Of a stretch of DNA of 64,000 nt, positions 1 to 12,200 are shown piece by piece (position 1 is the stretch's first letter; each line of letters starts with the position of its first letter). Under the pieces are notes generated by a model that did not search any database, was not told the origin of the DNA, and was given only the letters and a program-made list of their open reading frames with translations. Source of the stretch: Protonemura montana (lineage: Eukaryota > Arthropoda > Insecta > Plecoptera > Nemouridae); contig OX387609.1 of the NCBI GenBank assembly GCA_947568835.1, positions 9,749,660 to 9,813,659 on the forward strand, in the 5' to 3' direction. Both the position numbers and the translations under genes were made by a program.

Positions 1-56
1 ATGATTATCAAGGCTACAACCACTACATCCAACAACTGTGGCAGCCACTAACTAAC

Positions 57-277
57 CTGAGTCCCTCCAGTGGCAGCTCCTCTGCTGTGAGAACTTTAGC
101 AAGCACGCTTCGCATGTCACCGCCGGCGCAGTCCTCGATCAGCTGCGGAACTGACTCCACCGGGAAGTGAGCCAGCGAGCCAATCAGGGCCAGCGGGGAA
201 TCCAACTGCGGCAACTTCGTGCGGAGGATCGTGACGGACTGGAGGTCGGCCGTCACCAGGCGCATGCCGTGGCAGAG
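57..277 (-). CDS. MDN1: MDN1 exon, linker (last seen)
   Basis: It encodes LCHGMRLVTADLQSVTILRT to ELPLEGLR. The acceptor is tgccccag and the donor CTCAG|gttagt; enters phase 0, leaves phase 2. Further exons (rest of the linker, acidic region, MIDAS domain) must lie beyond the left edge. Confidence 0.85.
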
Positions 278-3200
278 CTGGGGCAGATGCAATGTTTTTA
301 GTGCAATACATATGTTAGATATACGTTATTAGGAACACAAATAATCTCTCAAAAATGTTTGCCCAAATAGGGACTGGCACCCTGATCTCCATCTATCGCT
401 GGTGTTTCTTTATAAATTTAGCTACTTGGACACATCATTTTTGTGAGTATTTTAGTGCATTCTATTTTTCAGATATTTTTGGACTCAAAAAGAGAGACAA
501 TGAAGACAACTCACCTGCCTGCTGCCCGACAAAACAGGCTCGACCAGATCTGGATACAAAGCGTAGTCGACGGCAATCTTCTCGCAGAACCGCTTTTGCG
601 ACTCGAGCCAGTTCTTGATCTCCTGCGACAGGTTTACGGAGCGTTCCGACACGTTTGCGATCTCGCGCTCGATTCGTTTGAGCAGGCCGAAGACCACGTC
701 GCCGTGCGCCAAGCTCATGGCGTAGTGCAGCGTCTCCTTGGCGAGCGTCTGGAACTTGGAATCTTCCGGCCGGAAAGCGATGACCTTCTGTAATGCCACT
801 CGTTTAGCTTCGAGCTCGGCGGCTTGGCTACGATAGATCGCGATGAACGGGTGTTGGTAGTAAGTGTCTTCGGGGTCGTGGCCGAGGACTTCGGCTTGGA
901 GTTTGTAGGCGGTTAGCAAGGCTTCGACGCGGTCCAACTGCGGAAGGAGAGCAGGCGTGAAGGCAAGACGTAGTCACGGAGAAAGTTTGTTTTACTTTCA
1001 AGTCCAGAGCCAAGTGCCATGAGGCTCGGAAAATATTATTTTATATAAATTCAGGGAATTCCGATTTGAAATGAATGGTAACCGTCCCAGATTATGCCTT
1101 GTTCAATTTACGTCTTCAAAAGGTGGACAGGCGATAAAATTAGACTAATTCAACGGAGTTACGATTGAAATGTCATGAACATGACTGTTCATGACGTTCT
1201 AAATGTGGTCTTAAAGTCACGTAGAATCAAGCAATAAATTCAAACACAAGTTTCGCAACATCTCTTTGTGGAGCTTTAAACAACGACAGTAGCATGTGTA
1301 TTCTCGGTTTTAACATCGATTACCTCCCGAATTATTTCACCAGCAAAGTCTCAGCAATAAGACAACACAACAATAAGCACTACGCTCACTCTGGGCCTAG
1401 GTAACCTAGGTAACTGAGAGAACACGTAAGAACTTTGCATAATCATCGGTACAAAATTTGAAGTGAAAGTGACAAATAGTGGTTGTTGTATCCAATAAGT
1501 GTGAGGGTCGATGCTCTGATTAGTAATTAGGGAATTATGTTTACTTTTCATTGAAAGCATCGAAAGCACACAATTTAAAAAATGAGGTGAGTTTTAAAAA
1601 CAAAAAAAAATTAAGCTGGACTCTTTACAACAATGTTTCGTTTTGACAAATTTACAAAATTGGCAATGCCCATATCTTGCAGTCATGAATAAATCAAGGG
1701 ATCAAAACATACAAATAAATGTGACTGTCCTTTGAAATCAGGTTTCCATCATAGGCAAAAGATAACATACATCCAACAGAAATAAGAGCATTTAGTAAAT
1801 TTGCAATATTAGTTGGTAGAGAATGGCATTAGTCATAAAAAAAATGGTCTTAAACTAAGACTGGACTCTCCCGTCAAACGTAATGCAACAAACATGCAAG
1901 CCCAGTCCTATGATCTCATCTCAACCCAACCCAAGTTGGTTTGTTACACCACAGACCTCATCTGCTGTGTCCTATCCCAAATATCCCAGTTCTGTGCAAT
2001 CATCTCGACACAACCCAAACTGGTTTGTGTCCCCGCAGACCTCGCCTGGCCTGGTGCCGGCACAGCCATGCACAACGACGTATGCAAACCTCGTACGAAC
2101 GCCTTCGAGCGCCTTCAGCCCAAGTACTGGCACCGGAACTTGTCGCAGTACGTACACCACCCGGGCTCTTAAAGTGACTTCTATAGTGACCAGCACAGTG
2201 TTTGTACTGTCAATCTAACAGGGTTCATAGCAAACGATTTTGTGATTAAGAAAAGTTGTTTTATGCAGGCAACTCTTTATGCTGGGAATCTGGTTTGGTT
2301 CAGAATGGCAAGTTAAAGCCTGCTCAGTGAACAGCTTGACCGTTCAGTTGATGGGTATAGTCAGAAAGCTAGCGTGAATGTTAAACTTTCTGCTGAGCAA
2401 ACGAGCCGGCAACACGTGGTAACTGTTGTGACCACTCAATGGCGCTTACGACCGTCCTTTTTATTAAACATTTACAATTTAAAATATCTATACATGTTTA
2501 TCAACCGTTGAGTTTAGCATTATGAAGAATTATTTGAGCATTAACTAGTCTCCAATGCGAGAAATCTGCGTACAATAACGAAATAAAATATTTTAACTTT
2601 TGAAACGACGGTGACACCACCCAGAAGCATCTTCAATTTTTGTCGGTAAAGCAGTCATTTAGCGGCCATTTTTTGCGCAGACAGTTTTCTGTTAGCGCAA
2701 TGGTAGCACTGTTCATCATAAACTTTGGAGTAGCCAGCCTACAAAGCGCATCCTCAGCTCCTTGCCAAAATACAACAACCTTGACCTTGCAGCCACCCAC
2801 TGCCCCCTTGAACCCTGTGGCCGAGGCGGTGTCCAGCCGGTGGCGTCAGATCCAAGCCAACACGGCGCTGTGGCGCAACCGCACAGTTCGGCTCAGCGGA
2901 GGCGTGCGCGAGCCTGGGGCACTAGGAAACATTCTGGCGCAGGGGACGCGGAAACTGATGGTGGGCCACGGGTGCAAGGTACGGATAAAAGGGATTGGAG
3001 AGAGTTGAAGTGAACTCTATTCCACGTTTGGTACTGTTAACTTGATGTCTTTATTCGTGTAAAAATGTTGTAAACTGGGATTCCTGAATTTGTCAAGGGA
3101 GCAGGTATTATCCACTAAACTCAGGCCTACCAAAGAGAGACCCAGAAAGATGGCATTAGTTATGAATGAGATGGTGAAAAGGCGGTTACTGTAAGATTCA

Positions 3201-6200
3201 CGCAGACTTAACAGTTTGGCATCAAACAGCAACGTAACCTCGAAAATCTCCACCTTGTTTTCAAGCGCACGATTTTCTCGGTTGCATTCCTGATGCACGA
3301 TATGTCTGCGCATGAGTGTTATGCTATTAAGTAATTCTTTTGGTTTCCTGTTTCCAGTTCCGCAAGCCGTACTTCACTGAGAAGCCACCTCACCAGGGAT
3401 ACCAACTCGAAACGCTGACAGTCGAGACATTTGCCTTGGACTCTGGTAAGGACTTACTTAGACTCAATAAGTAACTCAAGAATATTGGAAGGAAATAACA
3501 GTTGAGATAGAAAACCGGTTCTAAACTGTTCTTAAAGTGGTCTAGGCACACAATATCAAGTTTAAAAAAAAAAAAAAAAACTTTAAATGCGGGATTTTGA
3601 ATGCTAAGGCAAACAACCGATTTTGGGCAACTCATGCCTGTTACTTCATCAGCGGTGAAATAATTTTTTTTTCTTTTCCCGATTGCTGATCCGCTTTACC
3701 AAGATGATCACCCAAAAGTTTCCGATTGTATGTGTTTATATTTGGCCACAATTTCCTAGAACCCTTGCCAAAATTGTTCGAATTACAAGATGAAAAAAAT
3801 GTATAGGTAACAAATTTTAAAATTGTGTGCACTTTCATTCGATGCTATCTGGAAAATTGAAGTTTAGATTAGTTGAACTCTGCTATCTACTGGCAGGCCT
3901 CCACTTGCTGTTGAAAAGCTGCCGCAACCTCAAGGACGTTCGTTTGCGGATTTCCATGATGAAGCCAGGCATTTTAAGCGGACTTCTTCGCAACGAGAAC
4001 ATCGAGAAGATCGACTTGAGCACATTCCGTGGCTGCAGCTTCAACCAGCTGATGGCACTCATTCGAAACTGCCGCAGGTTAAACCCAATTAGACTAGCTA
4101 AGAAACTCAGTTATAGGCCAAGAGAGACATTATATGAGGATAGATATTTCTTTGCTAATTTTGCAAAAAATGATTAGGCAAGCAAGTTGCAATAGAAGTT
4201 TCAAAGGACATACTAAGAGAGATGGTGAAATTCCTTAAATCAGCGGCTTACTGTCCCTACCTAAGGATGATAAAACGAGATCAACAGACCAACTTCACAA
4301 ATCCATACAGTCGAGAGGTTAATAAGCAAAGCGAGGGAAATTGTTGTAGTAACATTCATCCCTCCAACCTCTCTCCCAAACAGAACTGGTAACAAGTATG
4401 ATTCCAATACCTGATCCAGCACAGAGTTACTTAACTTTAGTAGTCTCAAAAGTACCGGTTTTTTCAAATTGCAAAACCGTTCGGTAGCTACTCCAAGATC
4501 CAGAGAGGCTCAACAGTTGCACAAGCACCATGGATCTGATTTTGGGCAAAGCAACAGCCAGTCTCTAGCTGGTAAATATTGGCTCCATGGTCCAGAAATC
4601 ACGACTTAATCCATGTGACATTTCTCTGCCTGACAGACTAAAGTACTGGCGTTCGGACGGCATCTCACCACTTACCGGCAAGCAGCTGACCACGTTCGTG
4701 TGCGAGCTCCCAGACACGATGCGCGACATTGCCTTGGCTCCCGACTTCAACAACGTCATGCGAGACGAACGTAAGTCACATTCGTTTACCGGGTTTTAAA
4801 ATCGAGCAAATCGTAATCTTCCACGATAAGCAACCAGAATCGGTAGCTCTATATATCTTTAATATTTGAAACTCCCGTTTAATTGTGACATGGCGAAAAT
4901 AGAGAAATTGTTGCCGTCAAGCACAATTTTGTTTGTAATTAAGTAAACCCACTCATTAGTATCATAACTCATAAGTATCATAAAAGAACTACTACCTCAA
5001 TAAAAATGAAGTGCCCATTAGCTATTCCTTTTTTCAAATAACAAACAGACGAAACTGAATTCAAATACAAAAGATTTGACTATTATTCGTGATTCAATTA
5101 GTTTAGATCCACCACGTGTACACTTCCGGCGTTAATGCTCTCAACAGACGTGGACTTGCTGGTGCGTAGTTGCCCCAAGCTGTCCCACCTCCAGCTGCAA
5201 GGATGCAAAGAGCTCACAGACGCCTCCATTGGGCACATAAAGACCCTGCATTTACTGGAGACGTTGGACATCAGCTCCTGCAGCGGCCTTGGCGTGGACA
5301 CCATTAAGTGCGTTTAGATGTACTCTTAAACCTAGAGCGGCTATTTTAACCATGAACGACCAGTTGTAAATATTTGAAATCTTATTTAAATTGCAAACAC
5401 TTTCAATGCGTGGGGCATTTAATTAATATGAACACTACTACTGTCTCAAAAAAAAATATATATATATATAATTTAAGACCAGTTGTATCGACTAACCCTG
5501 ACTTAGAGCAGCCGTTTGACGGTGCTACCACCGTGCTACAAGGAACGGCCAGATGCATTATAAAAACCTGATCTAGAGCAAAAATACTATTATAATTTAT
5601 AACCTTCGGTATCTAGAGGGTCACTATTGAAAAGTGAGAAAAGTGCCAGAAAATATAGATCTCAGTATTACAAGCATCCAGCATTCCAGAAATTGTTTTC
5701 ATGGTCAATTTTCACACACTTTTTGGTGGCCTTCTAAACCCCACTCACACCCCCCTCCCTACAACAAAATATTAAGGCTCTAGATCCCTGGCAAGGCTTT
5801 TGCTTTTCGAGATTTTGATTGACAGGGGGTGTGAAATTTAAGCTCAAAGGGGCTGGACTTTTTGCTTGTCACGTGACTGCAAATTTTAGCGCGCCGTAAG
5901 GCACGGGCACGGGCGAATGCTACCTGTTCCCAAACAGACCTTTCCGAGCAAACGAACACAATAAAACCTATTTCTCATTTGTTTTACTGTGCTTTTTATT
6001 ATCATTATTATCATTATTATTTAATCATGTGCACCCAGGCACGCAGATGCCGTGAGTGCAGCTCAAATATCCACGGCGTCCTAAGTCGATGAAAGACATC
6101 TGTCAAATGTTAATCTTTGATCTGTCATTCCAAATCTAGTTTTGGCAAAATTATCGATAAGAAACTAATCTAAGAAACTAATAATGTTGTTAAAAAACCC

Positions 6201-9200
6201 TATTAAGCTTTTGTTTTTTTGGCTCGAAAAAATAAATTAGCCTCGAAAAACAATGTACAAAAAACACTATCACTAACATGTCTTTACAACGCACTTTCAA
6301 GTGTCATTCGGCCGCCGTCACAAAAAAACTCATACGTGAACTGAAAACATTCCTTCACTTCGACGACGAAGTCGACGGACTATCCGTGTCCACGGGACGG
6401 TTTGCTTTAGAAGCACGCAGCAACTTTTGTTTTTCTACCTATGTGTGTGTATCACCTAAATGACCTGTACCGAGAAAAACTGTGCTCAGCAGCAGGTACA
6501 CAAACCCTCACAAGCAGTCTCACAAGCCAAAGCAAAAGATTGACAGCAGGAGGCGGGGTTTAGAATCTGAAAGATAAGTTGCCTATCTCGCACAACACAG
6601 AGGTTGCGAGCAGAGCCAAAATATCGAAAATGTAGACTATATTTTTGACCGGTTTAACGGCAAGGCTGTTCAAGATAGACCATATTAACCAGCGGCAATA
6701 TTGTAGCTAAAGGATGAAATTTGGTCGGTAGCATGGCCGATTTTTCAATTTCCTTTTAGTTTTTATTTATTAAAGACCGCAAAACTACCAAATATTCCAC
6801 TTTTTTAACTTAATTAACGCCCCTTCGTGCCAAAAAAATCCAAAATTAATCATGCTACAGACCTTCCTCAATCCTTTATCAACAACTTTCTTTTTACCAT
6901 GTGAGGCTATCTCTTACGGTTTAGTCACAAAAACGGTCAAAAAATAGGTCTGCTATGGGAGATTGTCTAGGGGGTGATCTAGGGCCTTAAGAATAAAGGA
7001 GAAAATGTTTATCTGCAATGCAACTCAAATTGCATTCGCAAAGCCGTAGTATTTCAATAAGGAAATAGAAACATTGCCTATTCATAGTTCTAATTCCAAT
7101 CAAAAAATTTGCTAAAAATATCTTTAGAAGATTGTCGTAAATGTCGTGTTTAGCCAAGCCTTGAGCTTGTACAACTCATATCGCCTCGTTGCTTTCAGGA
7201 AAGTCAAGAGCATGAAATCGCTGCATACTCTGGACGTAAGTCGCTATCAACTGAGCTTCGACGAAATCTGCGCGCTACGCAAGGAACTGCCGAAAGTGGA
7301 TGTCCGAACCACGGTCGAAGCAGAGTGAAGAAAACTCGTTTCGAGGAAAACTCGTATCTAATTTCTAATTGCACTAACTGAAATTAATTATTAGTGCACT
7401 AATTATCACTCGTGCTAATTACACGGGTTTCACCATTTTTCTGTCAACGACGACATTATTCTTTAAGAGATATCAGTAAAACACTTTGGGGAAATTGGTT
7501 GATTTAATTTATTTTATCATTTTAAAGGTGCTTTAAGGAGGGTATATGAATGCGGTACTACGCTTGCACTACGTGATCAAGGGGACTTATTCGAAGCGTC
7601 GTGAAACTGTCTGCGTTTATAACTACAAGCCGTTTCAGTGTTCGTAAGCTGCGTTCCTTTTCAACCCGTCCCCATTTCTTGACCTATTCCTTAGGCAGGA
7701 AGTCTAGCCTGCTCTTGGGCTAGACTACATTAAAGGCTATTTTATTGAAAAAGTAAACCACTTGTAATGACTCACCTCCTCAGCAGCCGCCTCCGCCTTC
7801 ATCACCCGCTTGGCAATCGGATCCATGAAGCCAAGATTGGCAAACATTGCAGTCTGCAAGAATCCGACGGCCAGCCAAACCTTCCCGGTCACAGCCAACG
7901 GAATGATTCCGGTCGTGTTTTGTGCCTCGATATCCACGCCGGTCCTTTGCAGCACATCCCGGAACCGCTTCCACGCCGGGTCTTCCTCGATCCGCACCTT
8001 GTGGGACTCGTGGTGGTCCAGGAGTTTAGCGAGGAGGTCAGAGGGAATCGGGCCCGTTTGGGGCATGACGATTGAGCTCAAGGGACTCAGACGCTGGACA
8101 ACAGTCGACACGTTGTGGGCGAGGTGGTAGTAGGCTGAGGTAGCCGACAACCACTCGTTGGAGCTGGAAACCAGAAAGCGATCTCAGCATCTCCATGGCT
8201 ACCAAATGTTGCATCTACAATTGTACCTCCTATGCTTTTTTTTTTCCAAAGTTAGGAACAAAAATGTCTTTATTATTAAAATTTGAGAATATGCATCCTT
8301 GTTTGCTAACTAGTTCTACCGCTAAGTTTCGGCCACCACCTATAAGAAAAGCCGTGTCTTACCTGATGTCAAACTCTTTGGAAGCAAAACTAGCGGCGTT
8401 CCTCCACAAAGTCAACGCCAGAGCGGCCAACTGTCTCTTGCGAGCCTCGTGCGCTCCCAGAGAAGCCAGTCGGTTCGACTCCAAGGTTGGCGGGATCGTC
8501 AGCTGCAGCACCAGCGTCGTGAGGAGGGCTGACGAGAGTGGATGGACCTCGATCTGCGGGATACGAAGCAAGCATTCACCAGGTTTTATTTGTTATCCTG
8601 TTGAAACAGCTGTCATAACAGTGATTTCTTACACACTGCCACAGATATTTCATTATTATGGGACAAAGGCTACCACAGATAAAGCTTACACAGGTATTTG
8701 ATCCTTATGGGGCAAGGCTACCACAGATAAAGCTTGCTATTGGCTCACCTCGTCGGGCAGCGGACAGGCCTGCTCCGGACGCCACCGGCTCCAGAATTCT
8801 GCGGCACGGACGGCGGGAGATTCAGCTGCGTGGCGCAGCAGCCGCGAGAGTAAGGGCAGCACGGCACGTTGTTTGTCGAGGGGGGAGGGGCCTGGGCACA
8901 GAGAGCTACGCAGTCTCGCCACCAGGGTGACGGGCGTGGAGGGCAGCGCTGACAGCAGGCTCACGAGCTCGGTGGCGGATTGGTCTGTAAAGGGCAGGCA
9001 AGGATCTGAACATTTACAGTAGAACGTGCTTAAAACAGATCAACTGCGATACCATTTCACACCTGATGTCTCTGATATAACTAAAAATTAAAAATGAATG
9101 AATTGTGAGTAAAAGGAAGTGATAATTTTTTTTTTTTAATTATGATTAAAATTAACTTGATTTTATCTTTAAGCTCCTTAAGACCCAGTATTTTTTTAAA

Positions 9201-12200
9201 CTTGGAGTTAAGCTCCTAGCTCACAGAAACAGCTGACTTTCACTGCCTGTAATTGGTTATTGCCACTAGGAGCTAACTAGGAGTTAAGTTTATTGTGATT
9301 CTGGACATTATAGCCTCCAAAGTAGTTAATCCACAAATCTCAAAGATTGATAAGTTGATAACATGTGAGCAGGGGGAGAGAGACAAAGTTGGAATTATTA
9401 ATTGGTCCTTGGTTATCAAGAGAAAAAAACTAGCAACTAGCTGTTGACCAAATTATGATATCACATGCCAGCAAAACCAAACACTGATCCACTGACCTCC
9501 AACAAACTTGGCTATCATCTCCGTTGACAAGCTCGCCAGCAGCATTCTCCTGAACGCGGTCAACGCTGTAAGCGCCACTAGTTCCTGCACCGGCCACAGC
9601 TGCACCTGGGCGCTGATGAGCGCCGACTCCTTAGCTGTCGGCGCTACAGGCACGACATCTTCCTCGTTCGCATCCTGATTGATCGAGGCCAGCGAGAAAA
9701 ACGTCTCGCGGGCGCTTTCGATTGCGTGAGCAACTGGAGTTATGAGAAGACAAGGATTTGTTTTAAGACATTGGCTATGTACCAACATACCCCTACCAAT
9801 ATAGATCTGTTTACAAATTTGTTTCAAAATGTCCATAAGCAAAATACCTACTCTGAATATTTCCATATGGAATCTAAATTTGAATTAATTTTGGCCTTGA
9901 CCAACTTAGAAATTAATGAAAAAGATCCACTTGTTTAAAAATGTTTATTCAAGTATTCAAGTACTAGCCTTTTTATTTTTATTTCTTTACTCCAAGGGCA
10001 TGAAAAAATATATGTTTATTGACTATGATTACTTTAGAAAGTGACTATGATTCTTAATCGGCTGTCTTGCTTGTTTTATCAAGCTTCACTATGCAGGTAT
10101 CCCTCTCTCATAGCTAGAGCCACGATTATATGGTGATGCGCGAAATCGCGAATTGTTCATATCTCTTGTCATTCTTACAAATGAGTGCGATTCATTGAAT
10201 TCCCAACTCAAATATGTAAGAAGCTCATCACGACAAAACGCGAAATTCACGAAAAATCATCCATAACAACGAAATCAACTATTTTCCGCGAAATCATCGC
10301 GAAATGAGCCTTTTCCCATCCAATTATCTAAAATTTCAGATAATCGGTTTTTTTTTCATTTTTATCAAACCATATTTCACGGAAAATAAATAAACAAATA
10401 AAATAACCCATTTGTTTTTATGCTAAATTAAGAGATAATGAAGCTATTTCACTGAAATATGTGTATTTTGCAAAATATTTAAAATGTTTATTTTATCTCT
10501 CTAAACACACATTTCCATGAATTTGTCATATTCAGGTCTGTTTCTCATCAAATGCTGTCTACATTCCTAAGCTTAGGGGGTAGAAGTAGTGGGGCAAAAT
10601 GTTTGCAGTAGGAAACCATTGCCATTGGTTGGCTGAATCTTCCCCTCCTTGCCATGTGAGCACCAGCATCACATGCATTCAGTCTACTTGTTGGTAGAGA
10701 TTAGCTGGGATTTCAAATTTCAATGGGGTGTAATAAATCTTTGACTTTTGAGGATCAAACAAAGCAACTCTTTGTGAGTGATGGATATATTTTGATGTGT
10801 GGAATCTGGAACACCAGACTTGTCTGGGAGAAAAAAGACAATCTTGCAAAGTATGTTGTTAGTACCAGGCAGTGGGTCTAATTCAAATTCTAATGGATAT
10901 AAAAATCTCAAACTTCTCATTTGCAGTTCTGACTTAGCTAACTATTTGGGCCCCAGTGAACAGTGTTGATGCAGAGAGGTTTTTTAGGGAAGCTACCATT
11001 GAAACATGTTCAATGTTCAGTTTTACAAGTGGTAGGTGTCGCTCTTACTGCCATACAATGTATTTCATGGTGGCATTTATGTAAAATATTGATTTGTGCT
11101 ATTAATTTTGTTCCAAGTCCCTAACAAATACCGATGTTGAGGACCTACACTAAATATTTGCTTTATTGTAATTATTATTGATCACTTCTTTATTAAAGAT
11201 CCCAGTGCTTACCCTAAATCTTCATTCCTTTCGAATGTAGATCGCAAAAGCTCTTTTTTCTATTTAGCTATAAACGCTAAAATTCAAATAATTAGCACTA
11301 AAATTTCGATAAAACTAATGCGAAAAACACGTTTTTTCTTTTTTACGTCACCTATGTCTGAAATCTGTTATAGACATGAAATTCTGTACTTTTTCAATTA
11401 CACTGCCATAACACCGAAATCCAAAAAGCTTACCACGAAATTATCGAAATCATAACACCGTATAATCTTGGCTCTACTCATAGCTCATCGTTAGAGCCAC
11501 GATTATATGGTGATGCGCGAAATCGCGAATTGTTCTTATCTCTTGTTCTTCTTACAAATGAGTGCAATTCATTGAATTCCCATCTCAAATATGTAAGAAG
11601 CTCATCGCGACAAAACGCGAAATTCACGAAAAATCATCCATAACACCGAAATCAACTATTTCCCGCGAAATCATCGCGAAATGAGCCTTTTCCCATCCAA
11701 TTATCATAAATTTCAGATAATCTGTTATTTTTTTCATTTTGATCAAATCATATTTCACGGAAAATAAATAAACAAACCCATTTATTTTTATGCTAAATCG
11801 AGAGATAATGAAGCTATTTCACTATAATATGTGTATTTTGCGAAATAGCCACTTATTTCCATGCAAAAATTAAAAATGTTTATTTTATCTCTATAAACAC
11901 ACATTTCCATGGATTTGTCATATTCAGGTCTGTTTCTCATCAAATGCTGTCAACATTCCTAAGCTTGGGGGGTAGAAGTAGTGGGGCAAAATGTTTGCTG
12001 TAGGAAACCATTGCCATTGGTTGGCTGAATCTTCCCCTCCTTGCCATGTGCGCACCAGCACCACATGCATTCAGTCTACATAGAGATTAGCTGGGATTTC
12101 AAATTTCAATGGGGTGTAATAAATATTTGACTTTTGATGATCAAGCAAAGCAACTCTTTGTGAGTGATGGATATATTTTGATGTGTGGAATCTGGAACAT

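Noticed and set aside
8195-8701. 168-codon plus-strand frame
   Set aside because: It is antisense to midasin exon 8363-8553, which has phase-consistent splice sites and coding similarity.
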